Part shown: positions 13,401-25,052 of the stretch, in pieces | Numbering within the stretch: the stretch's first letter is position 1 | Layout: each line of letters starts with the position of its first letter | NCBI GenBank assembly: GCA_032173965.1 | Contig: CM063288.1 | Coordinates: 14,116,501-14,180,500 of the forward strand | Length of the DNA: 64,000 nucleotides | From: Sitta carolinensis | Lineage: Eukaryota; Chordata; Aves; Passeriformes; Sittidae | Reading direction: 5' to 3' | The notes under the pieces: model-generated | What the model was told of the DNA's origin: nothing | What the model saw: only the letters and a program-made list of their open reading frames with translations | Database searches by the model: none | Position numbers and translations under genes: made by a program

Positions 13401-15844
13401 GTTCATGTCACAGAACAGACTCCTCATTTTGCCCAGCTTTGTAACAAAAAGTGAGAGACCATCACTACTACAGGATAAGTAAATACTCAGCCTAAGTAAA
13501 AATAAGTTAATTCCTTTCTACTCCTCTCCACACAAAAAAAAAAACCTGGCAAGGAAAAAAAGAAATGTATCTTTCTTTATTTCTGATGTTAACTCAACAG
13601 TTCATCTCCTCAGACAGAGCTGTTAATCTATATGCAACTTAAATCAACAGTCACTGCCTGTACAGCCAATAACATCTTTCCACACTGAAACTCTGCCTAA
13701 CGTGCTGAAGGAAAGCAAAGAGCTTGATCCTGTAACAAGGACCCTCTGCCACAGCCAGCCAAGCTACTAAACCCCAACTCATTTGCTCCTCGAGGTCAGC
13801 TCCCTGCTGGAACCTCAGAGGAGGTTACCCTCACACCAGGATTGCATCAAGTCACCAACATGCTGTTTGAATTTGTTCAAAGCAAAAATGTGCATGTGCA
13901 GATAGACACATTCAGAAACAGGACACTATTAGAGGAAAATGGGAATTGTGGAAATCGGGGAGATCTTTTAGATTTTCAAAAGTGTTAAGATAAAAACTGG
14001 CCACAAAGCAGAAACATAAACTTAAACCAAGATGATGGACTACAGACATAAAGAATAAAAAAACTTCATAGCCTCACTGGAAAAGTTTAAAAGAGCTGCA
14101 AACACTAGGCTCTCTCTAAGACACCATGACACTGGAGGCACTATGTTTTCACTCGTATTTAAGAAGTTTAGAATGATGAAAAATCCAGAGCTCAACATCT
14201 CAGTCTGAAAATCCTTCAGCTAAATTTAGGATGAATAGATCACGACTTCGAGCCTAAATATCCTAATTAGCTGAAAAAGGTGATAAGAGAAACAGTTGAG
14301 TGAGTTCCTTCTGCAAGGTGTGCTCCTCCGGATATCAGCATCAACTTCTTGGATACATTTCACTGGACAATTGGCAAATTATTGCCAAGTACTGTACTTA
14401 AGACTACCTCTGAGTAGAGATGGGGGTTAAACGGGTGTCCATCCCATTTGTAAAAAGCACACTCGACCATTCTATCATATATTTCCTGTGGCATTGCTCA
14501 AGTGTCTTCCAAAAATAGCCAATAGTTTTGCTGAAAGGCTCAAAACAAATAGCACTTCTTGAAGGAATATCTTACATAGTTTACATAATAGGCATCTCAG
14601 AAGGGAAAAAAGGATGTGTACAGTGTTTCAGTGAGAATTCTGCACTGAACAAAAAGACATCCTTCTTTGCTTAACACAAGGCTGAAATTCACCATAAAGA
14701 AAACTGCTGAGGTCAAAGCCTCAGGGCTCAGGTTGAGAGGGAGATATTCTCAAGGCAAGAACTTTTTTATCCTTGATTCAAATCAAAATACGGTATGGAA
14801 AAGGAACAGTCAGCTTGTTTAAGCCTCAAAAAGGAAAGGTTCAGCCCTAGCTGAAATACTTTCACAAAAATCTAATATATTTTTAAGTTGGTACCAGATC
14901 CACCTCTGCACACTTCTGCTTACCTTTTTATTTTAATTATTTGACACCTGGTCCTTATCTCCTGACACCCTTACTACTAAACACAGTATCTCAGTTTATA
15001 ACTAAATAACCACAAGTGTAGAGTGCGATAACCACTGGTGCTTCCACATCACTTCATAATCAGCTGTATCTCTCCTCATGACCTGAAAGTTATACTGGTG
15101 TATATTCCTCAGTGAAAGTCTGTCCCTTATGGGTAAAATACTGAATGCTTCACAAAAGAGGAATTGTTACAGACAATCCTGCAGCAGTATGAAGAAGCAA
15201 GTCAGATGATGAGGCACGCTATGCCATTTTTTCTTTTTTTGAGAGCCCAGAGATTAAAGTTATACTGTTTGCATCAGGATATCAACAGCTGAAGGGTCTA
15301 GAATTTGTGTTAGCAGTGCTTTGGGGTTGTTTTCCTTTTCTCCTTAGAAGAAAACAAGCTGTGCTTTTCTCTTCCCAAAGAGACAAACAACTGTTTTCAG
15401 TTTGTGCAAATCACCTGCAATACACAGCTAACTCTCAATTATTATTGTCATTCCCACATCCCCGAACACCACCACGGCATGAGCAAGAAAGTGAGCTAAA
15501 TCAACAGTTGACAGAAATTTGGTGAAAATCCTCCCTAGGAAAAGAACCTGTGTATATTCGATACGAGACAAGGCAGGGCTTGGCAGGACACACTTGGTTC
15601 CAAGCTGCACCACTAAATACAGTAACTTCACCAGCGGCCCCAGGAGCTCAGCCTCTACCACCTACCCTAATATTAACTACAAATATGGTTGCCATCTGGT
15701 GGCTGACATAGAATGAAGTTAGCATCTGTGATGAGTTCAAGGTGGACCAGATTCCCTCTTCTGTCCCCTCTGTAACAACAGCAGGGTAAAGAAAACCACA
15801 GATGTGGCCATGCTCACTCCTGTGTACAGAGTGAAGCCAGGACC

Positions 15845-16642
15845 TTGCTGCTGCAGTTCCATACTGGATCTGGTAATCATTGGTGTTTTTCCCAAGCAGT
15901 CGGACAAGTTCAAGGGATGCTTCTAGTCTCAGTAAGTGAGCTAAAAGTAGCAGATGCAGCATGTGCAGCATTAAATCCAAGTGGTTTGGGCTGCCATTCT
16001 GACCCAGCAGCGTTTTTGAGCAGTGTCAGAGATTGGTACAAGGCTCAGGCCAGCATTGCATTTAATCCCAACCCTGCTAGATTAAATCTAGCTGCTAAAG
16101 ATAACTCCCAGGGAACACGAGCAGCAGTGGGCAGATCTGCTCGCCCGCCCTCCCTCAAAGATGCACCAGTCCTTATTCAGTCAATGTCATCTCACAGCGA
16201 ACCACTGAAAACCAAGACGAGCGTGCCTGCAATAAAAGCAGCTGATCAATGTCCCTGCGTAAAACGCCCGATAATCCCTACACAGAGCAGGCATCTGGCA
16301 TCAGATGCAGCATGCCAAAGAGATGAACAGGAAGAGTATCCATTGCATATTCCTGGCACCTTCTGCTGGCACAGGGGTGGGCGGAGAGCAGCGAAAGGGC
16401 TCCCGGGATTCAAAAATCCCCCCTCTCTCAGCAGATCGGCACAATCTTTAAAGGCCGTATGGCTTTGGCCGAACCACCATTCCAAAGTGAGGAACTCAAG
16501 GTCAGCTCAGCAAGTAGCGACTATCACGCGATGCTGTGGGAAGATAAGGGGCAAGTGTCCATCTCCTTTCCCTCACCATCTTGGCGGTTACGCATTTAGC
16601 GCTATGGCAAAATACAGAACTGCTCTCGGAAACGCTGCATAA
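15845..16642 (+). other. Long unrecognised open frame antisense to BIN1 intron 1
   Basis: A frame open for 265 codons on the plus strand, the longest in the window. The frame opens at TTG; the first ATG is at 15917, leaving about 241 codons. It ends about 330 bp short of BIN1 exon 1 and runs into the edge of the BIN1 CpG island, where rising GC lowers the stop-codon frequency. The predicted peptide has no signal peptide, no clear membrane segment, no repeat pattern and no domain I recognise. It could be chance, or part of a divergent non-coding transcript from the BIN1 promoter. I do not call it a gene. Confidence 0.2.
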
Positions 16643-16971
16643 AGCACAACCCAAATGCCACAACGGGAAGGTCTCCTCCTGTTGAAACAATAAGCATCTG
16701 CGGATCCAACACAAGCGTGCGGCGCTCCGTCCTCCCCGGCCGCTCCCGGCCGACTGCGATGCCCGCAGGCGGACGAGGAGCCCGCACCGCCCCAACGGGG
16801 ATACTCGGCACGGGGTAATTCCTGCCTAATGCCGCAGGCAGGAAGGCACTGCCACCCCCCAGCAGCGAGCACCCCCTGCGAGACGCATCCCTGCTCCGGG
16901 AGGGCTGTCATCCCCGGTACCCGCGTCCCCCCTCCCAGCCCTCATCCCGGGATGCCCCCTTCCTCCCATAC

Positions 16972-17055
16972 CTTCTCCTGCGCCCGGGTCAGCTTCTTCT
17001 GGACGTTGCTGGCGATTTTCCCGGCCGTGACCCCCTTGCTGCCCAGCTCGGCCAT
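16972..17055 (-). CDS. BIN1: BIN1 (amphiphysin II) coding exon 1
   Basis: BIN1 is a BAR-domain adaptor that senses and bends membranes in endocytosis and T-tubule formation. The exon encodes 28 residues, [18 protein letters not shown] followed by [10 protein letters not shown]. This matches the N-terminal amphipathic helix 0 of the N-BAR domain; from memory, human differs only in having Met at position 4. The ATG sits in a good context (ggcaagATGG) and the exon ends AAG|GTATGG, a canonical phase-0 donor at the same place as in human BIN1. No other BIN1 exon is in the window. Expression from the CpG-island promoter around it is expected to be broad. Identification rests on near-identity of the peptide and on the conserved neighbours CYP27C1 and ERCC3. 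Confidence 0.96.
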
Positions 17056-17170
17056 CTTGCCTCCTCTTTTTAACGGGCTGCGAGCGACGGACCGGCAGGA
17101 AGGGGGGGAAAACCCGGCGGGCAGGCGATGGCCCCGGCCGTCACCACCGCCGCCTCCCGCCCGCCGGCCG

Positions 17171-17179
17171 CCTTTTAAA
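17171..17179 (-). promoter_or_regulatory. BIN1: TATA-like element upstream of BIN1
   Basis: TTTAAAAGG on the minus strand inside the CpG island. The spacing to the ATG is compatible with a short 5' UTR. A second similar string (CCTTTAAGG) lies just upstream at about 17192-17200. This is sequence resemblance only. Confidence 0.3.
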
Positions 17180-17330
17180 GGGAAAGCGCTGCCTTAAAGG
17201 GACAAGGATGGGGGCAGGTTTTGGACGGGTTTCCCCCACCCTGCCTGCCTGCCTGCGTTCTCCGGGTCCCCGCCGCCGCCTGTCCCAGAGGAAACCAACA
17301 GCGTGGGAAAGGCTGGGAGCATCGCAAGGG

Positions 17331-17574
17331 ATTAACCTTAGGTGGCGAAATGAGTTTGCTGTCGTCTTTCATCCCCCAGCAAAACGACATTTGTTTTGAG
17401 AAATCTGTGCCCCTAATGGTTGTCCAAATTCATAGGACAAAGGTACCTCTCAAATTACTCCTGGATCTTCACAAGCACAAAGGGAAAATTTAATTCCTTA
17501 CGGAAGGGTACCTGAAAGTGAATGAAACCCCTGATTTTAAAAGGTGGCATGAATTTTTAAAAGATTCCATTTTT
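17331..17574. other. Short unique spacer upstream of BIN1
   Basis: AT-leaning unique sequence between the BIN1 CpG island and the CR1 insertion. No gene or site recognised. Confidence 0.6.
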
Positions 17575-18195
17575 GAATCATAGAATTATTAAGGTTAGTA
17601 ATCGAGGTATTGAGGAAATTGAGTCAAACCATTACCCCAGCATCATCGTGTTCACCACTAAACCATACCCCCAAGTGCCATATTCCCCACACCCTTTGAA
17701 CACTTCCAGGGATGGTGATTTCACCGTTTCCCTGGGCAGCATATTCCAATGCCTGACCACCCTTTCAGTGAAGAAATGTTTCCCATTATCCAATCTAAAC
17801 CTCCCACAGCACATTCTGAAGCAATTTCTTCTAGTTCTGTCACTTGTTACCTGGGAAAAGAGAACGACCCCCACCTTGCTATAATCTCCTTTCAGGAGAG
17901 TGATGAGGTCTGCCCTAAGACTCCTTTTCCCCAGGCTCAAGCTTCCCAGCCCCCTCAGCTGCTCCTCATTGGACTTGTGCTCCAGACCTTTCACCAGCCT
18001 TGTTACCCTTCTATGGACACACTCCAGCACCTCAATGTCTTTCCTGAATTGAGCAGCCACGAAACTGAGCGCAGGATTTGGGGCGTGCCTCTCAGCAGTG
18101 CCAGGTAGAAGATCACTGCGCTGGTCCTGGTGGCCACGCTGATTCATTTCTGATGCCATTAGCCATGATGCCATTGGCCTTCCTGGCCACCCGGC
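17575..18195 (-). mobile_element. CR1 LINE, 5'-truncated copy
   Basis: The minus-strand frame from 18174 to 17632 encodes the C-terminal end of the CR1 reverse-transcriptase protein. Recognisable stretches include [34 protein letters not shown] and [16 protein letters not shown]. The 3' end carries the ATTCTATGATTC-type motif (plus-strand gaatcatagaat at 17575), typical of CR1 3' termini, and there is no poly(A) tail. The 5' truncation near 18195 lies just after the segment encoding VAKKANG-like residues. The copy has substitutions and a small duplication near 18160-18180, so it is inactive. CR1 is the dominant LINE of birds and other sauropsids. Confidence 0.93.
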
Positions 18196-18793
18196 TTTGG
18201 TTTTGCTTTGCTAGATCTACTGGGCAAATACCATTTGTGAAACTTTATTCCTTTACATGTCAGGACAAAGCTCTGCTTCCTGGAATACAGGAAGCCACCT
18301 CAGCACTGTTATTCGCAGCCTAATTCTCGGCCCCCAAGCTTCCGTCGGTACCACAGACCGGGGCTTGGGTGAGTGGTGGGGAAGCTTCCTTCCTTCCCAT
18401 CCTGCTTCTGCACACTCATCCCAACTCTTTGTGGGAGCTTGGGACCATGTGCAATCAGTACCCAGTACAGTATCAACCAATCCAGTGCTCTGAAGAAAAC
18501 AGATTTATAACAAACTTGCGTTCACCTTTGTTTAAGATGGAAACACCTATTTTAATTAATGGATGGGACCAAAACCTCCCTGTGTCCCCGGACCATTTCA
18601 GTCATTACCATGCCAGATGGAGACTGTTATCTCCACTTTCACACACACAGGGAATAGTGTAGCACACACTACTGCAATGTAAAGCAACAGGTAAATGTCG
18701 AAGGTGATAACTTTTGCCAGGTCTTCCAACTTCTATGTCATTTACTCTTTCCCATTTCTGCTTCAGTACTATTTCTGTTCATTCAGAACAGAA

Positions 18794-18823
18794 AATTAAA
18801 ATAAAAACAATTAAAATAAAAAC
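18794..18823. repeat. Tandem duplication, 15-bp unit x2
   Basis: aattaaaataaaaac occurs twice back to back. Simple AT-rich duplication. Confidence 0.8.
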
Positions 18824-19852
18824 AATTGTCTTGCCAGAGCCCTTAGAAACTGTGGGCAGAGAACCTGTCAACACCTCTTTGTAAGGCTTCATGAGATAGT
18901 GCCTCTGCATTTCTTGCCTGTTTTGACAATGGCTCATTTTTATGACAAAACTTCCATTCAGAATCCAGTTTAAATCCATGATATACTTCAATTATGTTAG
19001 TTGACGTACTATTCCCATTTAAAAAAATACTAGGGCATGTGTTTCAGTTGCGTATGAGAAAAGTGCAGTGATACAGGACATACTGAAAACTGCAAATTTA
19101 TTCTATTCCTTCCTGGATTTACATTTAATATTAATCTATCTGTATGATTAGTATTTAGTATTAATTTAGTATTTATTTTCTGTAGTATTTGTCCCAAATG
19201 TGCCTGCTTTTTTCCATAATTTCAGCCTTACTAGTTATTTTCATATTATCTTTCTTTTTTGGTATCATCTATAATTCTTCTCTCACCCCTACCTCCCCTG
19301 CCTTAGCCGAGCTGTTAAGGTTGAAAGATGCACATGTGGTTAAACATTTGTAACATCACGTTTAAAAGAGCAGATGTTTCAGGGTCAGAACACATTCCTC
19401 TCCACCCTACCTCATATATTTGCTTCTCCTGCTTAGGTCTTTTCTTCAGTGGAACTGGTTTTGAAGGGATTTTTGTCTGATTACGTCCTTTCAACTGAGA
19501 AGCAAATGATTGCAGCACATGAGCTGAGAAGAGAGTCCACAGCAAACATCAGACAGTCGTGAAACAAAAGCAGCCAGACACACATGTTCACCACAAAGAA
19601 AAATGATGACAAACTGTACGCTTTAAAAGCTGGGATTAACAGCGAGTATCCACCTCTCGGCATGAGTCATTTCCCAGTTATTTCTGTGCTTGATTGGATC
19701 AGGCCCAAAGCTGCAAAGCATTTGCTGGGCTCCAGGTGTGCTGCAATAGGTACTCCCCTGGCATGACCCATGTATTGTGAGTGACCATGCAACTGAAAGG
19801 CCATATAAGCCATTTCAGCCAGGTAATATATGCAGGAGGTTGTAATAGGAGG

Positions 19853-19889
19853 TTTTGTTCACAAGGCCATTTCAGCCTTGTGAACAAAA
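19853..19889. repeat. Perfect inverted repeat, 15-bp arms, 7-nt loop
   Basis: ttttgttcacaaggc (19853-19867), loop catttca, then gccttgtgaacaaaa (19875-19889). The arms are exact reverse complements. A related gccatttcagcc string also lies about 55 bp upstream (19809-19820). The stem is too short for a typical microRNA precursor. It may be a cruciform-forming site, a templated mutation or a paired binding site. Confidence 0.9.
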
Positions 19890-22651
19890 GAGGCTTCAGT
19901 CTCATATCTATCCACCGTTGTTCTGATCTCAAGCTTACTGTGTTTTACAAGGTTATAACTGTAAATAATTTCAACTGGACTGCAGTGCAGTTATGTAGTA
20001 ATAAACATACAGGCTAGCAACTTAATGCTTTTATATTTGTTTATGCTTTGTGGCATAGCGAGACAGATGTCAAGACTTTTTGAAGCCATTAGTGACAGAT
20101 TCTGCACAATTGGAGTTAAAAGAAATCAAACTTAGTGCTTATAAGCCTCTCCTGCAATGAGATTAAGTTCAATATGTGCCTATTTGTCCAATCTATTCTA
20201 ACACTGGACCTCAGAACACTTCACTTCACCAGACTGTAACCAGCTAAACATACTTAATTTAAGCTGAGTCACCTTGGCTCCTTTTATAGTCAAAAGAGTG
20301 AAATCCATACCTCCAACGCTGATAAAAGGCAAATCAGAAACGTCTCCCTTCCCCCTTAGCTACAGAGAGAGAGATTAGCTGAATAGCTTAAATAGCTGAA
20401 GTTAAGAAAGCCAGATGGGTTATGAAACCCACCTGTAGTCCATCTCCCTGGTGACAGGATGACTCACTTCCACAGTTCAGAGGGAAGGAGCAAATCTGTC
20501 AAACACGCTAGCACAAACAGGCATATTTAACAGGTTTAACCCACCACTGCTTTTTTATGGCTTTCTTAATTGATTAACACTCTAGTCAATAATAACTATG
20601 TTAGGCCTCAGCCCCATAAGTGCATTTCGCTTCTCGGTTGTCTCATTAAAGGGAGATGAACTGTTCACCTGTTTACAATTAAACATATGCTTAAATACTC
20701 ACTGGCTTGGAGTCTGTTATTTTGTAGCTTAGGTACAATTTATTCCCTTCATTGCACAAATTATTGTTCCAGCTCTTTTTTTCATTGTTATTAGTATTCC
20801 TGTTTTGCCAGTTTTGTCCATCTAGGAGCAGAATGTTTTCTTCATGATTAGTCATTTAAATTGGTATAAAAATTTATTTTTCAAAGAGTGATTTCAGCAA
20901 TGTATCCACTAACTTCTTTTTTATTTTTTCTGACTTGAACCTTTTAACTGTAGTTTGTATGTTTACAACTACAAGCTGTGATAATCAAAATCTTCCCTGC
21001 AAATTCTTTCATAATCCAATTCATTTAAATAAAATAATTCTAAAATTACAGCAATAGTGGTTTCTACCATTCATGGAACTAGAAGTATATATTCTCTGTT
21101 CCAGTCACAAAGAAGATTAAAACCTAGTTAATTTGATTTTTGTTTCTTTTCAGCAAGGAGTTCTGATTTTAAGTGTATTATTAGTTTTTAGAAAATACTT
21201 AGTAGAGTTCAGTTAATTAAATGTTTATGGAAAATATAAATATATCATTACTGAATTCTATAAATTCTTATATTTATACTAAATAATATTTGCAGTAAAC
21301 TATTTGAAGAACTCTAAAGCTCTTTACCCCAAGCACTCATATAATGCAAAATGAGTCTATTTCAATCACCATTTCTTGTAGCATTCAAAGCTGAAGTTCA
21401 GATATTAAACAACCTGGTTGTTTGGATCTGTAGTTTTGTTCTAACGCTGGCTGTAACACTACAGGGCACTTGGCCTCACTCCCTGCCAGCACCATTCTCT
21501 TGCTTTAGTGATGTCAGTCGAAGGACTAACTTAAGACAGTACGTCCATCATAAAACAATGAGTTGCACTAAATATGTTATGTAGCAAAATCTAATCAAGT
21601 TCTAACTCTAACCTTGCCCACTTTTTTCTTTCCATTGGAGATCCTGCATTCTTCTGGGACAGCATTCCAGAAGAGCTTGCAAAGGTGACTTCTGTCTTTT
21701 CTTTTAACCTGATAACATTGTCAGGGATAATTTGGTTATCAATTTCACCATTATCTAGTTTGCCTTAGAATTCCTTTCTGACTGACTATGTTCTCTTGCA
21801 AACTCTCCCTTTGTTCTCCCACAGAAAGGTGCAGGGAAGAACCAGGAAGTTTCTGCCATAAAAATAATAAATAAGAATCCCCTGATTATGTGTTCTGTTC
21901 TTTAAAACAAGAGCAACATGAAAGAACTTTGATTTAAAAATAGCATCCGAAGGTGTTCTCTCCCACACCTCTCAAACACTCAATTCCTGTTGAATCTCTC
22001 CATTATTTTTTATGAGAAACAGAAGATGATACCCAAGTTACACTTCTCATGCTCTAAACACACAAAAAACCGCCAAAAAAACTAATACTATAGCACTGGG
22101 AAGGCTCTAAAGCTGAGAGTAGACTCACCTGTTCAGAAACAGGGAGAGGCAGGAAATAAAATGGCATTAAAACTTTGTCTCATCTCACTGAAGACTATCC
22201 TGTGATTGCAAGCTTGGTTGAATTCTAGGGAATTATGTGGTGTTCATGATGTGTCTTACTGGGACCTCCAAAGCTTAGCAGAATTTTCACATCTTCAAAA
22301 TTCAGATCATATTTCTTTTCCATCCACATTCTTGTTTGGGTATTTGATACCCCTGCATGCGACTATTTTTTCCTGTGCCTGTGTGGATTTAGCCTATTGT
22401 GCAGGAAAGGAACGCATTTCGCAAATATGAAATAATTTTCGTTTTACTTTTTCATTATCATCAGTCAGCAAGGATCAGGCAAGTAAATCATCTGCTTCCT
22501 TTGGAAAATATTCTGAGAATTCTGGAAGCCTTCAACTGTTTATTAAAATATCTAAAAAATCAGAAATAATTATATATTCAAATGGATGGACTGGTTTATC
22601 CCCATCGATAGCTACAGTAGAACACATGGCCCAGCTGGTGAAATCACACAA

Positions 22652-22685
22652 AGGATACCATATCACCAGGATACCATATCACCAG
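22652..22685. repeat. Tandem duplication, 16-bp unit x2
   Basis: aggataccatatcacc is repeated twice in exact succession, followed by the start of a third unit. Recent-looking slippage duplication because the copies are identical. Confidence 0.85.
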
Positions 22686-24471
22686 CCCAAACTGTCACTG
22701 AAATGCAGGAGGTATTTGATATTTTCTATCAAGCATACATCCACTAGGTTCCACGCTTGTGATAACCATGCCAGGTGGGTTATGTAATGGTAACAGTTGT
22801 CCCAGTTGCAATGTCTTCCTCCTTGCTTCCCTTTACCAAGAGCCTCATTTTATTTCCTTGGCAACGAAATAGAGTGACTTACTCACTGCACATTACTTTC
22901 AAAAGCAATCTCTCCTTCAATTATTGCCATCTTACTATCAATTCAGACCTTTTCAGTTTGCAAAATTATCCAACTCTTTACTTTTTGAGGGTTGAGATTT
23001 GAGTTTACAGAAAATAAGGATGGTAACTTTCCAGTCTGAGCAAATCCTGTTTTCTGCACATATATAATAAAACATTGGATACAGTTTATTCATACAGTCT
23101 ATTCTATTTAATAATTACTGACATTTATAATAATGTTTTCCTAGACCTGGATCAGAAGAAAATACAACACAGAAAAATGTTTTAAAAAATTATTCTTACC
23201 TGTAACAATTCAGCCATTTCCAGAGCTCTATCAACCTGTTAAAAGGCTTTCATAAAGATTCAGCAAAAAAGCAATGAAGGCCTCAAATAGTTAGAATTAG
23301 TTAGAATTGATATATTTCTCTTCCCATATTATGTGACATTCTAATGTATCATTTAATGCTGTGATATCTTCAAGTGTCCCTGCCAAATTTAGCAGAGAAC
23401 ATTCACAGTCCCTACAGTTTAATGAATTAAAGCTATGTGTATATAAGCATGGTAGAAGAATAAACATAAATTTCAAGCTAAATTTCTGCTTTGTTTCCAA
23501 ACTGTATTTTGAAAAAAGGCAACACTACCAGATAAATTAACCAAATGTAGTAAATTGTGAAAATTTTTCTTATCATGTCACTGCACAAGTGATGGAAATA
23601 CATGTTATTTCTACTACTGTACTCTGAAAACCAAAGCACAAGTCTGGAAATTTTGCAGCATCTGAGCATCTTTACTAAGAATTTTTCAATATAGAATGTT
23701 CCCTCAAAACCCCACATTTTGGAATCACAAGAATAGGTGTCCAGGCAAGAAAAAAAAGTCAAAATCTTATTCACAGAAGCTGGAAACCAAAGAAGGGAAG
23801 GGGGAATTAAGCCATCGCTTCAACATTTTCATTTATTTTAAGGAATTCATAGCCTTAAGTCAAGAGCTAAGGAAAGGCAAAACATGACACTTCTCCCTTG
23901 GACATGGAGGTAAAGATAAATTTATTACAGATATTGCAGAAATATGCTGCTTGTAAAATAAGCTTCCAGAAACTGGTAGTAAATAGAAACCCAAAAGGCA
24001 ACTATTAACAGAGAACAGTTTTTTGGTCTACACAGGAGCAGTGAGCTACATCACAGCAAAACAAAGCAAACTGCCTGGATAAGAGCAATCTTGCACAGCA
24101 TTATCCTCTGGCTGTATGTGTGCTGTCAGATCTTCTGAGATTCTAGATTTAAAACAACCCACCAAACAAACAAAAATATCCCGTCCTAGCAGGCCAGCAT
24201 GATCCAGATTTACCAAGACTTACAGAGTAAACATTTAGAAAGGCAAGCAACCCCACATTCCCTAGACAGAGCAACAAATTGGTACAATCCATTTGCAAAT
24301 CCTACCAACTCATAGCCTCATAATGGTGTAGTAATCCTAGAAACAACACAGTTCTTTCCTGCTGAAATTACACATTTCCATTCCAATTAGAAATCTCTTC
24401 TTTATGGGGCAGAACAAGAAAGTTTGACCTTGCCATTAATGAAATGTTTCCTGGAGATATTTAATTATCCG

Positions 24472-24572
24472 ATCCTATCCTATCCTATCCTATCCTATCC
24501 TATCCTATCTATCCTATCCTATCCTATCCTATCCTATCCTATCCTATCCTATCCTATCCTATTCCTATCCTA
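24472..24572. repeat. (ATCCT)n pentanucleotide microsatellite
   Basis: About 20 copies of ATCCT (AGGAT on the other strand) with two interruptions near 24510 and 24562. The length suggests it is polymorphic. Confidence 0.97.
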
Positions 24573-25003
24573 ATCACAGCAAACAAGTCTTCATCTTCTC
24601 ATATAAAATCAGAATATATAAACAGAAACACACACAATTTGTGCTTTATACCATATAGATGGAACAGTGCCCTAGACTATGTTTTGATAAAGCTAATCAG
24701 ATCAGTTATGCTCTTCTTAAAAAAAATATATTTTACAGGTTCCTGTTAGTTTATACGTAACGTTAGAGGCAGTTCTTTAGATACTAGTCCCACATGATCT
24801 TGCAATTAGAAGTTGCTATTCATCCCACAGGAATGTCCAGCTGATCACAAAGACTTTATTGACTCGCTGCTTGATCTCTCTTGGCCCCTTGGTTACAACC
24901 AGTAATCACTAAAATCACCAATCACAATCACAAAAACCAACCAAAGAAATTATCTTTTAGCTAGCAGTTTTTAACCTTTTACAAGTTGCCATCCCCTTAA
25001 AAA

Positions 25004-25052
25004 GTTTATCAAAAAACATGATAAAAAAACTTTTATCAAAAAGCATGATAAG
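25004..25052. repeat. Imperfect direct repeat, about 26-bp period
   Basis: Two close copies of tttatcaaaaaacatgataa, the second with one g for a, separated by an A-rich link. The repeat also contains ttatca/tgataa inverted segments. No function evident. Confidence 0.7.

Larger units (their letters stand above)
1..16971 (-). other. BIN1: BIN1 intron 1 (partial), no exon seen
   Basis: This stretch lies immediately downstream (minus strand) of the BIN1 exon 1 donor, so it is read as the 5' part of BIN1 intron 1, running off the left edge. I looked for the expected exon 2 on the minus strand (the family sequence beginning VLQKLGKADET) and did not see it. Open frames of 60-180 codons occur on both strands but match no family I know, lack splice context, and are best taken as chance. 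Visible content is ordinary intronic DNA with a 44-base A-tract (9479-9522), a G-rich tract (10419-10436), a small tandem duplication (1799-1832) and a long open frame at 15845-16642, listed separately. First introns of BIN1 are long in other vertebrates, which fits. Confidence 0.75.
16650..17330 (-). promoter_or_regulatory. BIN1: BIN1 CpG-island promoter
   Basis: A dense GC- and CpG-rich block surrounds BIN1 exon 1 and falls away on both sides to AT-rich sequence. Its position around the first coding exon marks it as the main BIN1 promoter. The boundaries are judged by eye. On the minus strand a TTTAAAAGG element lies at 17179-17171, about 115 bp upstream of the start codon, and could position a start site near 17145. 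That would give a 5' UTR of roughly 90 nt. Vertebrate CpG-island promoters usually initiate over a broad zone, so a single start site is not assured. Confidence 0.75.

Noticed and set aside
19853..19889. Hairpin as a microRNA precursor
   Set aside because: A 15-bp stem with a 7-nt loop is much shorter than a normal precursor and the flanks do not extend the pairing.
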